Positions 45,297 to 55,724 of a stretch of 64,000 nucleotides of DNA are shown piece by piece. Origin of the DNA: Oreohelix idahoensis (Eukaryota > Mollusca > Gastropoda > Stylommatophora > Oreohelicidae); assembly GCA_024509875.1 (NCBI GenBank), contig JAMPIV010017774.1, positions 270,001 to 334,000 of the forward strand. The letters run 5' to 3'. The position numbers were made by a program, and so were the translations under genes. How positions within the stretch are numbered: the first letter of the stretch is position 1; each line of letters begins with the position of its first letter. Under the pieces are notes generated by a model. That model saw only the letters and a program-made list of their open reading frames with translations, made no database searches and was not told the DNA's origin.

Positions 45297-45457
45297 GTTT
45301 TTGTCCGTTGTCCCAGTAAAACGGATATAAGGTATTGTGACTCACATTGCATCTCTGACTTATATAAGGTATTGTGACTCACATTGCATCTCTGACTTAT
45401 ATAAGGTATTGTGACTCACATTGCATCTCTGACTTATATAAGGTATTGTGACTCACA
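45297..45457 (-). repeat. Right arm, inverted 37-bp units
   Basis: Inverted copy of the left arm with four GTGACTCAC starts. The inner part TTTTTGTCCGTTGTCCCAG is identical to the left arm's inner part. Confidence 0.95.
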
Positions 45458-45484
45458 GTAGAAGTGCCTCTTCTTCTTGTTTAA

Positions 45485-45625
45485 ATATTATACCCGGGGG
45501 CCTAGGCCACCAAGACACCCTCTAGTAGATATTATACCCGGGGGCCTAGGCCACCAAGACATCCTCTTGTAGATATTATACCCGGGGGCCTAGGCCACCA
45601 AGACACCCTCTAGTAGATATTATAA
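45485..45625. repeat. 44-bp tandem repeat
   Basis: Three copies plus a part copy, period 44 (ATATTATACCCGGGGGCCTA, CACCAAGACACCCTC). Confidence 0.95.
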
Positions 45626-46121
45626 GAGCCCCGTGTGGTTCCTGGGAGTCTCTGAAGAGACAAGAGACAGAATATGCCTATTGCTTCCTCAGGCACACCG
45701 TACGAGGCGACTAATATGAGGTTGTGAACGGGGCAGGCAACCTCATTATGTCAATCAAATTGCGTCATAAACCACGTGTACTTGGTCTAGGCTTCCTACA
45801 AGAAGACCAGATGCATTGTTTTTTTTTTTGGGGTAATGTTTTGTAATAGCATAAAGCAGTAATTCATAAATAAACTATAAACTACGATTGGTTAAAAGTG
45901 CACGCTACTGTATCTTCCCTTCCAGTCATTACTGACCATAGGAGCGTACCTCCCGAACTAACTTTCGGTGGCACGAGGTTGGGTAATTGTAGATCAAGCT
46001 GTTGCCCATGCAGCGAGACCCGGCCTGGAAGTCAGAGGAACGGTCTGGCCGTTACTGTCTGACACCAGTAGCAACCGACTGTCATCAGTACGATACGGAA
46101 CTACCCTCGTAGACATGGTAA
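45626..46121. other. Unassigned sequence beside the rRNA pseudogene
   Basis: 45930-46121 looks GC-richer than its surroundings and may be diverged rRNA or other structured sequence, but I cannot align it to 18S or 28S. The rest has no signal. Confidence 0.35.
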
Positions 46122-46273
46122 GCATGTATTAGCTCCAGAATTGCCACAGTTATCCAAGTAGGATCGTGTCATCTAAGGAACCTCGACTGATTTAATGAGC
46201 CATTCGCGGTTTCACCGTGAAACAGTGTGAACTTAGACATGCATAGCTTAATCGAGGACAAACATATGACTAC
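46122..46273 (-). pseudogene. 18S rRNA 5'-end fragment (pseudogene)
   Basis: The minus strand contains GTAGTCATATG, ATTAAGC, ATGCATGTCTAAGT, CACGGTGAAACCGCGAATGG, CTCATTAAATCAG and GGAGCTAATACATGC, about positions 20-170 of 18S. The helix between CTAAGT and CGGTGAAAC is altered. It is joined directly to 28S sequence at 46273/46274. Confidence 0.9.
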
Positions 46274-46311
46274 GTGGGTGAACAATCCAACGCTTGGCGA
46301 ATTCTGCTTCG

Positions 46312-46349
<38 letters not shown>

Positions 46350-46372
46350 AACGTCGCTATGAACGCTTGGCT

Positions 46373-46419
<47 letters not shown>

Positions 46420-46585
46420 CAAAACTCTTAAAGTCAAAAGGATCGATAGGCCACGCTTTTACGGTCTGTATTCGTACTGAACATTAAAATCAAGCGAGCT
46501 TTTGCCCTTTTCGCGAGGTTTACGTCCTCGCTGAGCTTGCCTTAGGACACCTGCGTTACCTTTTGACAGATGTACTCCCCAGTCA
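46274..46585 (-). pseudogene. 28S rRNA fragment including peptidyl-transferase region (pseudogene)
   Basis: The minus strand reads GACTGGGGAGTACATCTGTC, AAAAGGTAACGCAGGTGTCC, GACCGTAAAAGCGTGGCC, CAGAAAAGTTACCACAGGGA, TAACTGGCTTGTGGC, TTTTGATCCTTCGATGTCGG and GGATTGTTCACCCAC: a late 28S segment including the conserved catalytic loop. A few bases are missing after AAACCTCGCG compared with functional genes. It ends abruptly at CACCCAC, where 18S begins, an order not found inside an rDNA unit. Confidence 0.92.
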
Positions 46586-47586
46586 CACAAAGGCACGCTA
46601 CTATGGAAACATAATTAAGAAAATCCAAATTATCATTTGAAAGATACAAACCATATATGTCTGACAAGCCTTAATAATATTACTTATTAATATTAGATTG
46701 GGTAGGGGAGTAAGGGAAGATATATCTAGTCACAAAGGTTGTGTGCCAGGTGCACACAATCTCGCAAAGAATTGTATTTCATCTCATATATAATATATTT
46801 TTATTAGGTTTATTATTAGTAATTTATATTACTTGCGCAACGAAACGAACGAAACCTACTTTAAGCCGTCATAAACATGTCATTTTATGTGTCTAAAAAA
46901 ACTATTTATTACATTTTAACTTATCTTTGTCTCTCGTGTGAATGTGTAAATATGTACGATTATGTTTGCATCCACGGATAGCTTCACAAACACTTCACAA
47001 TATTGCAAGGCAATGTGAAAATGAGTTTATGAACTAAAATTCAAGTTATTCAAGGTAAGCGTTAGTCTAACAGGCAATGAAGCTGAGAAAAGCAATGTGA
47101 AACTGAAAGCATAAAAAAAGATATCTAAACAAACAAACATCAAATAGCCAGAAAAGGTCTTTCACGAAGTTAAAAATGTGAGAACTTTCGAAATGCACCA
47201 CTGCCCAAACTCTCGATGGGAATGTTGACTGTGAAAAACCTATATTTTGACCCATACAACCAGGATTTAAAAATATTCAAACGTGTGAAAAGAAACATTA
47301 AAGTGTTAATGAAATAACAAAACGAACAACAGAAAAACTTTTCTTAAAGACACAGAAGACAATAACTGACATTTTTAGAGGCAAATTTCTGATGACGAAA
47401 TGTTTGTTGGCACATCGGACGATGACCACAATGATAAAAAATAAAATTTTGACCAAAATGATCTATGTATAAATAGTAGACTAACCACTTTAAACAAGAA
47501 TAAAAATATTACACTTAGTACACATGCAAGAAAAATGACCTTAACGGCAAATGAAAGTATACGCAATTCCAGATATTAAATGGGCA
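46586..47586. other. No recognisable gene
   Basis: AT-rich. A small hairpin TTGTGTGCC / GGTGCACACAA lies near 46740-46760. Nothing else supported. Confidence 0.45.
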
Positions 47587-47740
47587 TATTATTTTTATTT
47601 AGGTTCTTATGTGTCCTATCTAGCCTTCACTTCCTTTCCCTGACGAAGGCCTTGTGGCCGTAACGTTGGCAATTTTCTTTGTCTTTTGTCCTCGTAAGAC
47701 GAATCTCCTTTTTTCGATTATTTTTCACACCCATCCAGAT
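47587..47740 (+). mobile_element. Penelope 3'-end fragment
   Basis: Matches 40450-40605 of the Penelope tail at about 90 percent (TTAGGTTCTTATGTGTCCTA, CTGACGAAGGCCTTGTGGCC, GTAACGTTGGC, GTCCTCGTAAGACGAATC). A severely 5'-truncated copy; its ribozyme-like core is better preserved than at 40500. Confidence 0.85.
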
Positions 47741-48600
47741 ATTAAAAGATGTTGTTTGGCTTCTGCTGCCATATTTAAAATATCACAAAGCAGACAAACA
47801 AAGATGGCAAACGGGCCACTGGAAAATACAGAAATATGAGAGGCACATAATTTTAAAGTATTTAATTTATGAAGAAATCATAACCTGTTCAACATCCGAT
47901 GGGTTATAATTAGGATATTGTTATAGTTCTGCAATGTTGTCTATAACAGAATATTAATAACACGAGACGAAGGGTTAACAATTCACATGTTTATTTATGG
48001 CGCTACCAAACTGACAATCCTGCAGCATAGCCTCCCCTAGTATTGGTTATTCTAAACAGTGGAAACCAATACTCAATACATGTACATAACAGATATACAC
48101 TGTCGCTAATACCATATATTAATTTTGATTTCCTATAACGTAATATAGCATCATGTCGCCTTTCTAGTTAGTGGAAATAGATTGAATTACAAGTGTCAGA
48201 GTGTATGGATATGCGTGTGCGTCTTCCCTTGCCTCAGAATGGTAGTCTCTCATATCTGTTATGTTGTTAATAAGGGGAAAGAGGAAGGAAAAACCCAGGG
48301 TGTCTGGGTTGATACCAAATTCACGATTCATCTATCATCATCAAAATGCATTACCAGTACCTCAAAAGACCTTCACTTTTCCGCCACTAATCCTTAAATA
48401 TTAATCTTTGCTCTTGTTATAAACTGTTTTACTGTTTTGTGTAGTTCTCTACGTCTGTCTGTTCTCAAAACCTGTTCAACAGTTATGGGTGAATTACATG
48501 TCTGCAAATAATGTAATATTGACATTCTGTGGTGGCATATTTCTTACATTTTAGTAGGAAATGCTCTATATTATTTTCGGACAGATATTCTGTTAAGTAA
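47741..48600. other. No recognisable gene
   Basis: Short frames only and no repeat structure evident. Confidence 0.4.
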
Positions 48601-48617
48601 GGCTTTTCTATAAGATA

Positions 48618-48858
48618 AAAAGGTAGTCATATAGCAGATACGACGGAAGGGGAGTGAAGTGTTAGAGACTACACCATACTAGGTCCAGCATCGAGAGATG
48701 GTGTTATCAGTTCCCTTCCTCGTTGCTGTTTCCTTCCTTAACTGAAAGTCAGGCACCCATTTACAGCTGGGTAGACTGAAGCGTGTCGGTACCGTGATTC
48801 GAACCCAGCACCTTTGCCGCGAGAGACCAGCGCCCTAACCACTCGGCCAATCGGACGC
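48618..48858 (-). mobile_element. tRNA-derived SINE with target duplication
   Basis: The minus strand starts GCGTCCGATTGGCCGAGTGG, with B box GGTTCGAATC and 3' region CTCGATGCTGGACCTAGTAT ... CACTTCACTCCCC. Same family as 41096-41318. Flanked by TTTTCTATAAGATA (48604-48617) and TTTTCTATAGGATA (48859-48872), one difference in 14. It keeps the full 3' region that is partly deleted in the other copy. Confidence 0.92.
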
Positions 48859-49485
48859 TTTTCTATAGGATACCGTCTTTAAAACATGAGAATAAATACA
48901 GGAAATTTGAAGCACAGAAGCCACCTGGGAAGGACGTTCTTCTATAAGATACCGTCTTTAAAACATGAGAATAAATACAGGAAATTTGAAGCACAGAAGC
49001 CACCTGGGAAGGACGTTCTTCTATAGGATACCGTCTTTAAAACATGAGAAAAAATACAGGAAATTTGAAGCACAGAAGCCACCTGGGAAGGACGTTCTTC
49101 TATAGGATACCGTCTTTAAAACATGAGAATAAATACAGGAAATTTGAAGCACAGAAGCCACCTGGGAAGGACGTTCTTCTATAGGATACCGTCTTTAAAA
49201 CATGAGAATAAATACAGGAAATTTGAAGCACAGAAGCCACCTGGGAAGGACGTTCTTCTATAAGATACCGTCTTTAAAACATGAGAATAAATACAGGAAA
49301 TTTGAAGCACAGAAGCCACCTGGGAAGGACGTTCTTCTATAAGATACCGTCTTTAAAACAGGAGAATAAATACAAGAAATTTGAAGCACAGAAGCCACCT
49401 GGGAAGGACGTTCTTCTATAAGATACCGTCTTTAAAACATGAGAATAAATACAGGAAATTTGAAGCACAGAAGCCACCTGGGAAG
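48859..49485. repeat. 79-bp tandem array
   Basis: Eight copies, exact period 79 (for example starts 48937 and 49016; landmarks TATAAGATACCGTC, TTTAAAACATGAGAAT, CACAGAAGCCACCTGGGAAG). The SINE at 48618 sits at its first unit. Confidence 0.96.
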
Positions 49486-49520
49486 CATAAATGTGATACA
49501 AAACGTACAGAAGTGCGTAC

Positions 49521-49668
49521 CGTTGAGCACGTCAACTCTGGTGGAGGCGATCTGTAGGTCAGATGTGCGGCACACATAAATTCCTGCGTCGTCCATGTTA
49601 GCTTCTTCGACTTCAAGAATACTGGAGATGGTCTTCTCCATTAGTGACACCTGCATCTGGATGTACAC
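49521..49668 (-). CDS. Exon encoding part of an immunoglobulin domain
   Basis: A minus-strand exon of 148 bases. The acceptor is a pyrimidine-rich stretch ending TTCCACACAG before 49668, and the donor is AACG followed by GTACGC at 49520-49515. It encodes [50 protein letters not shown]-x-G-x-Y-x-C is the F-strand signature of Ig domains, and the following strand ends typically for I-set or V-like folds. It starts in phase 0 and ends in phase 1, consistent with an Ig domain split over two exons. This is probably a piece of a large cell-surface or secreted Ig-superfamily gene whose introns hold the surrounding repeats; the partner exons are not visible. Which gene cannot be told from one exon. 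Confidence 0.75.
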
Positions 49669-49761
49669 CTGTGTGGAATTAAAAACAGGGAGAATAAAAA
49701 CGGGCTGGAATAGAAGTTAATTAATAGAGATAGGTTAGTATCATCGCATTGTGGTACACTG

Positions 49762-49815
49762 ACGCTAAACAAACGTGACGTTTCGACACAAGTGCCTTCC
49801 TCAAGTAACATACTT
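49762..49815 (-). other. Penelope-type terminal motif, hammerhead-like
   Basis: The minus strand reads TTGAGGAAGGCACTTGTG then TCGAAACGTCACG and AGCGTCAG. A short stem (GGCAC/GTGTC) followed by GAAACG and a possible CGTC site resembles hammerhead motifs in Penelope ends, but the first core base is T instead of C. Confidence 0.4.
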
Positions 49816-49854
49816 TCATTACAACCGTTATGTGATATCCAATGTTGTTTGGAG

Positions 49855-49983
<129 letters not shown>

Positions 49984-50224
49984 TTTTCTCAAACTTTTTG
50001 GTTTCAGGACCCCTTTACACAATTAACAATTATTGAGAACCCCAAAGAGCTTTTGTTTATTTGGGTTACATCTATCAATATCTACCGTATTAGATATTAC
50101 AACTGAGAAAGTTTTTAATCTTTATTGATTTATTCATTTAAAAATAACAGTAATTAATTAATTACAGATTATCATAAATAACGTATTTTGAAAATGGTAA
50201 ATAATTATATTTTCACCACAAAAG

Positions 50225-50480
50225 AAAAAAAAAATTCTCCGTGAAGATTGGCATTGTGTTACGTTTTTGCAAATCTCTTTAACATCTGGCTTAATAGAAG
50301 ACAGCTGGATTCTCATATCTGCTTCTGTGTTCAATCTGCTGCGAAATGTTGGTTTGGTATATGAAGTGTGTGGAGAAAATCCAGCCTCACAAAGATATGT
50401 GGTTGGAAAAAAGATAATTTTAGAAGTTCTTTTTTTGATACGACACCAACACTCAAGAAGTGGAAGTGTTTTAAAGGTTA
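50225..50480 (-). pseudogene. hAT transposase C-terminal remnant (ZBED5/SCAND3-like)
   Basis: The minus frame reads TYLCEAGFSPHTSYTKPTFR, SRLNTEADMRIQLSSIKPDV, KEICKNVTQCQSS. In hAT transposases of the Buster/ZBED5 kind the dimerisation tail has CE-GFS-L...K...R.RL..E.D.R..LS.I.PDI. Only this tail is present. The catalytic part is absent, so no active protein is made. Confidence 0.85.
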
Positions 50481-50611
50481 ATTGAAACAAAAGAATATGT
50501 AAGCACACATTCCATTAGTTGTCGTAGCAGTGACGTCATCACACGTCATGTCGCCTCTGGAAAACTTCACTGTACAGTCGTGAGAGAATGAGACTGAAGA
50601 AAGGCAAATAA

Positions 50612-50616
50612 CGTCT
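50612..50616. repeat. Target-site duplication CGTCT (left, element 3)
   Basis: CGTCT precedes the left LTR and recurs at 60030-60034 after the right LTR. Confidence 0.92.
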
Positions 50617-52229
50617 TGTTGCGCACTTATTCTTTGGTGACGCACGGATTACGCATACAAAAGTAAAATGTATTTATTTGTCTGATAAAAATTTATTTAT
50701 CTTTGAATGCATGTTTTTGGTCTTAAGGGACAGAACTCAGATTAGGCAATAGGTATTCATTCTGTGAGTTATCGCTCTTTGTAGCGTTCTTAAAAATGGA
50801 ACTCGGCGGAGGAATCTAGACTTACTTTAATCTATTCTATGTTTGGTTAGGAATAGATTGTTATTGCTTCAGTATGTCTATGGCCCGAATCTATGTGTAG
50901 TTCTTGTCTATGTAGGACGAGTATGTCTTACATCTTGATATCTTAGTATGTTTAAGTGGAACTATTTTTCTTGTACTGTACTTTTGGGGTCATGTACTTT
51001 TCGGCGCATGAAGATAGGTTAGGGAGTCCTTCGGTGTTAGAAAGCCTATGGCGGGAGTCATGTCGGAGACCTGCCCAAAAGTTTGTGATCTCTTTTTGAT
51101 GATGGGAACGAAGATATTTTCTTCGGGGATGGCTAAATCCATGAGTTCCCTAGTGTTCATTCCATAACGCCAGCAGAAGAGCGTTTGTGCTTGCTAGTGT
51201 ATTCTTATGTTAAGGTAAACGTACTTTTGCTGACTTCGTTCATTCCTAGGCTTAAGATGGGCAGACGTTTACATGAATCTACCTATGTCAGTATGTCAGA
51301 ACGACATATTATTCAGCAGCACTGATTATGTTTCTATACAGCAATTATGAGGACAGATTATGCTGATGCTTGTGGAAACTTTGATATTCATGAATTGAAT
51401 CTTTATTGGAGCTTGGTCGTACATCGTTATGGTGAGCGATGTTTACAAGACTAGAAGCCATCTTGAAATGCTACGTATTATCGTTCATCTACCAGAGAAC
51501 AGGGATGCCCTTATTATCCGATGATGATCAAGAGATCACACTTATGAAAGGAAAACCTACTATTGGTAGTTTAAGGTTTTCTCGAAGATATTTGCTGAAT
51601 GCTATTTAAAGAAATCTCCGCTAGGGTGCAAGCTACACTTATGCTAAAGGAGGTTCTGTCCAGGAGTCACCGTAAACATTATTGATTAACTGACATGACT
51701 AGTCAGTAAGGCCTGATGAAGATTTGTTAAACATTATGTATTAACTGACTTGACCAGTCAGTAAGGCCTGATGAATATTTATATGAGATATGGAACTCTG
51801 AACGTTTGTATACTGATGTTCCATTGTGATTGTCCTCAACATGAATGCCAATTTATTATTGTACACCGTGGGTCAACCATATGATATTGATGTCGACCTG
51901 TGTACCCTGCAACTGTCAAGTGTGTGCGTCCCATTAAACTGTTGAAACGTTCACGGTAGTCTGTATCCTTAACTTCTGATACGTATGAGTGAGTATTCGT
52001 ATTTCCAGTCAACTTTACAGAACAGTTCACACATTCGCGTATTAACAGTCACTCTACCACTCATGATACACATTACATCCTTGTCGAGTCCTCAAGACGT
52101 TTGGAGCAAGATGACCTGTACACCTGACACTGTGCTTGGTTGTTTGAGTTGACTATTCAGTCCCAGTACATCTTTACAACGTACACTGATGTATACCAAG
52201 TTACAACAAAGTAGAATACAGATTTATCA
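50617..52229 (+). repeat. 5' LTR of element 3
   Basis: 1613 bases, TGTTGCGCAC to CAGATTTATCA. Nothing in it codes for a recognisable protein. Confidence 0.94.
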
Positions 52230-53380
52230 ATGTGGTAGACCAGATTACCGGGTTTGACCTGCACAGTGAAGATTACCAGAAGTAACAGCTTCTGATACCA
52301 GTTTGTTTCCCTGACGCCTGATACGACACACCAACAGTGATGGTTTACACTTGATTGACAGTTCCTCACGTGACGGATGAAACAAATACGGAAACTAGGT
52401 CAGGGTTTATTGATATTTTTCGTTGGACATCACAGCATTGCATAGAACGTTGGCGAGCAATTTAATTGTGTTAGCAAGAAATACAATAAGCTGAGAAGTC
52501 CTACTTTCATCGTTGGACCTTCTGATGCTCATAATGTTGAACACTGTAATAAATTTAAATAAAAAATCTAGTATTTATTAAAGTGACAGTTTAGTTTGTT
52601 TATTCAGAAACTGTGCCATTATATTTCTGAACTGAAACTCTTTCTGCAACACATTGCATTCATATGCTATTGCATTCTATTTATATGATGATATATGTAT
52701 TTATGTTTAATGTTTGCATATTATGTGTGTGTCTATGTCGTGGGTGGTTGGTGACTAGTATAGGATATACCGAGTCATATTGGTCCTATATTAGTGTTCT
52801 ATAGGGAGCAATTTTCTTTATTGGAAATTTGCTGGCAACATCGGTTGCTAATTTTGTTAGTTGTGATGAGGTGTTCCTTTCTTCGTTGTTTTTGTTAATA
52901 ATTTTGTGTTCCTTAGTTTTGTTTTGATCTGTTTGTATTTGTAGATCTACTCTGTTCTATAATTTAGTTCTATACACCATTTATGTTTATACACTGTGGC
53001 GTTATTCGTCTTGTTTATTCCCTTGCAGTTATCATCACATACTTTGTGACATTATTTTTGGTTAAGATTTTTCATTGATTTGATTTCTGCAAATGTTTTC
53101 GTATTGTTTTCCTTGATTGTCTTTCTATTTGTATTTTATGTATGTTATTGGTTGACAGATGATATGAGATAGTTGAGTACACGTATGTTATAGTATAGAC
53201 CAATACTTTATTATTATTATTATTGTTGTACAAGGAAGTATACAAGACCTTTGTAAGGCTTGTCTCCCACAGAGATTGGGATTGTGAGCTAATTAATTAA
53301 GTTCATTGAGAACTTGCTCTTGTTTATTAGGAGAAAGGTTACATTTTTGTGTCAACTGATTGCTATCATTATTAGGCATC
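52230..53380 (+). other. Element 3 leader between LTR and gag
   Basis: TGGTAGACCAGATTACC at 52233 is placed as a primer-binding site would be; the tRNA is not recognised. The rest is a noncoding leader with a TTATTATTATT tract at 53210. Confidence 0.5.
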
Positions 53381-55017
53381 ATGTCTACATTGGAATACTT
53401 TATTGCACAAGGGAAATCCCTTGATAAGTCTGGTAAGGTATTAGAGGAGTTTGCAACTGCTCAATTCGCAATGGTATTAAAATCAGAAGAGAAGAAGCAA
53501 AAAGAGGAAAATAAATGGAAAGCAGAAGTTGAACAAAAGAAGATAGATGCTGAGAATTTAAGATTGCAGATGCAAGCTGAGGAGAGAAAAGCTGCTGCGG
53601 AGGAGAAAAAAAGCTGCTGCTGAGGAGAGAAAGCTTCAAATAGAAGAAAAAAAAATTAGAAGCTGAAGAAAAAAGATTACGAAGAGAATCTGAGGCTGAA
53701 CAAAAGAGATTAGAAAGAGAGGCTGAACAAAAAAGATTAGACAGAGAAGCTGAGGCTGAGCAAAGAAGATTAGAAGCTGAGGAGAGAAAAGCAATGAGAG
53801 AACATGAACATCAAAAAGAACTTTTAGCATTTGAGTTAGAAAACTTGAAAGTGACAAATATGAGTAATGTTAATCAGTCAAATGGTAATAGTGGTAAACC
53901 CTTTACTTATAAGGTCAAGGTACCAGCAATCAATCCTTCCAGTGACGATATCACATTCTGGCTGGATCGTTTTGAACGCTCCTGTCGAGCTCATAATGTG
54001 GATAAAACACAGTATGCTAATCAATTGTCAGAAAATTTGAAAGGTGATTCTCTGACTAGTTTAAGTTTGGTTGAAGAGTCTGACAAGGATAATTATGATG
54101 TTATTAGAGCAGCTTTATTGAAAAAATACCAGTTAACTGAGGAAGGTTACCGTATTTTGTTTAAGAAGATGGTACCTGAATCAGGGGTAGAATTCTCAGA
54201 ATTCATTGCAAGGACACGTCTTACATTTAATCGTTGGATTGAGTTGTCCAAAACAGAAAAGACATATGAAGCCCTTATGGACTTGTTGCTCAGGGACAAG
54301 ATTATGTCATGTGTTAATAAACCTTTCTTGGAATTCCTACATGAGCGTAAACCCAAGAAACTAAAAGAAATACAAGAAGATTGTACCCAATACGTCACTG
54401 CACACCCTGATATAACTCTTAGCAACACTAAGATTAAAGAAGGTATGCCAGTTGCATCAGCAACACAATACAACCCTAGTTATTCACACAAATTTCAGGG
54501 ACAACAAAACAAGTTTGGAACAAAAGGTAACCATAATAGTTATCAAAACCAAGGAACCCAATCATTTCAGGGTTCTTCTGCGAAGAACTGGAGACAAGCT
54601 GACAGCCCTCGATACAGAGGTGGTCATAATTATAGACATTTCCGCAGAGGAAGTAATTATAGGAACTATCCAAGTCATCCATCATGGAGACAACAAGACC
54701 ATGACTATAGGGATACTCATTATAATGAATATGATAATGGTAATCGTGAGAATTATGACTCAAACCCAAATAGGGGTTACAATAGAGGGAATAATAATGA
54801 TTACAGAGGCAATAATAATCGAGGTAGATCCCAATACAAAAAACATAAATCTGATTATCATGCAAACTCTGCACAACAAGAGTCACATGAAGCCTATAAC
54901 CAGACTAAAGATAATGATGATGCTAATAATATGGCATATGCCGCTTTTGATTTTGGGACAGCATCTCAGTGCCCCAATGCAAAACATTATTTGAACCAAC
55001 TACGGTGTCCACTTTAA
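53381..55017 (+). pseudogene. gag: Element 3 Gag
   Basis: Starts MSTLEYFIAQGKSLDKSG. A long charged coiled coil follows (EEKKQKEENKWKAEVEQKK, AEQKRLEREAEQKRL), broken by one-base changes in the A-runs near 53606 and 53645. From about 53650 to 55017 the frame is open: capsid-like domain (ITFWLDRFERSCRAHN, YDVIRAALLKKYQLTEEGYR, EFIARTRLTFNRWIELSKT), then an arginine/glycine/tyrosine/asparagine-rich tail (RGYNRGNNNDYRGNNNRG) in place of a CCHC knuckle. The tail is presumably the RNA-binding part. It overlaps the protease frame by about 49 bases. Confidence 0.9.
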
Positions 55018-55724
55018 GTTGTGGCCATCCTCTTCCCGCTCTTCCTGCGTCAATCGCGCATGATGGAAGAGGTTCTCTTGTTTTGAATAGAGGTATAGTT
55101 GATGGTACTCCAGTCGCAGTTCTTTTCGATTCGGGGTGCACCACCATTGGAGTGAGGCAGTCACTCGTAGATCCTTCTCGTGCCACTGAAAAAGTAGTCA
55201 AATGTGTAACATTTGGCGGCACCTTAGAGAAATACTCTACTGCTATCATTAGGATTGCTACTCCTTTCTTTACAGGAGATGTACACGCATGTCTTCTGCC
55301 GAATCCGATCGCTGATCTTATCATCGGTCGTATTCACGGAGTCAAAGAATGCACTCCACAACAAATTTCCGTTTGGGAAAAACAGAATATGCAAACCGCT
55401 TATGCTGTAGTCACTAGAGCTCAAGCTCTTAATATGCCTCAATCTTCACCTACTGAAGATAATGAAGTGCATAACCAAGATGATCCCTTGGTAATTTCTT
55501 GTGACTCGTTTATAAAACAGCAAGAAGAGGATCCGATTCTAAAGAAATTCTTCACTCTTGCAACGAACGGTGATCCGAATAAAGATACCAAGCGTAAATC
55601 TTGGATTACAATGAAGAATGGCGTACTTGTACGTATGGTGCAAGACTCCGACAAGTCAAGTCATTCTCAGATTCTTGTGCCCAAGAATTTGAGAGTTAAA
55701 ATCGAAGAGCATTACTACTGCTGA
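54969..55724 (+). CDS. pro: Element 3 protease and integrase N-terminal linker
   Basis: In the minus-one frame relative to gag, overlapping its end. The protease is seen in GIVDGTPVAVLFDSGCTTIG (D-S-G active site) and LIIGRIHGV. A linker follows, including QEEDPILKKFFT and KNGVLVRMVQD, with HSQILVPKNLRVKIEEH where the integrase zinc finger should begin. The finger and first part of the integrase core are deleted at about 55718, after which the frame changes. Because gag and protease overlap in different frames, translation would need a frameshift, unlike in element 2; I could not identify a convincing slippery site. Confidence 0.9.
   Translation: MPQCKTLFEPTTVSTLSCGHPLPALPASIAHDGRGSLVLNRGIVDGTPVAVLFDSGCTTIGVRQSLVDPSRATEKVVKCVTFGGTLEKYSTAIIRIATPFFTGDVHACLLPNPIADLIIGRIHGVKECTPQQISVWEKQNMQTAYAVVTRAQALNMPQSSPTEDNEVHNQDDPLVISCDSFIKQQEEDPILKKFFTLATNGDPNKDTKRKSWITMKNGVLVRMVQDSDKSSHSQILVPKNLRVKIEEHYYC

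Larger units (their letters stand above)
43128..45457. mobile_element. Foldback-like structure, repeat-built inverted arms
   Basis: Left arm 43128-43362 and right arm 45297-45457 are inverted copies. Each is made of tandem 37-bp units (TGTGAGTCACAATACC, TTATATAAGTCAGAGATG), six starts on the left and four on the right, plus an identical inner unique part of about 32 bases (CCGTTTTACTGGGACAACGG). The 1.9-kb middle holds three unrelated tandem arrays (52, 45 and 15 bp) and a SINE-like body, but no transposase. The layout recalls Foldback-type transposons. No clear target duplication. Confidence 0.75.

Noticed and set aside
44765..45382. 205-residue ATVTAATVPA protein
   Set aside because: 15-bp array; amino-acid text simply mirrors the repeat.
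46169..46487. Short frames in both directions
   Set aside because: They lie over rRNA-derived sequence.
54452..54994. 180-residue plus frame and 136-residue minus frame
   Set aside because: Shadows of the repetitive RG/NY-rich Gag tail of element 3.
54940..55017. Ribosomal frameshift signal between gag and protease of element 3
   Set aside because: The overlap requires a minus-one shift, but no canonical slippery heptamer in the correct frame is visible, and gag is decayed.
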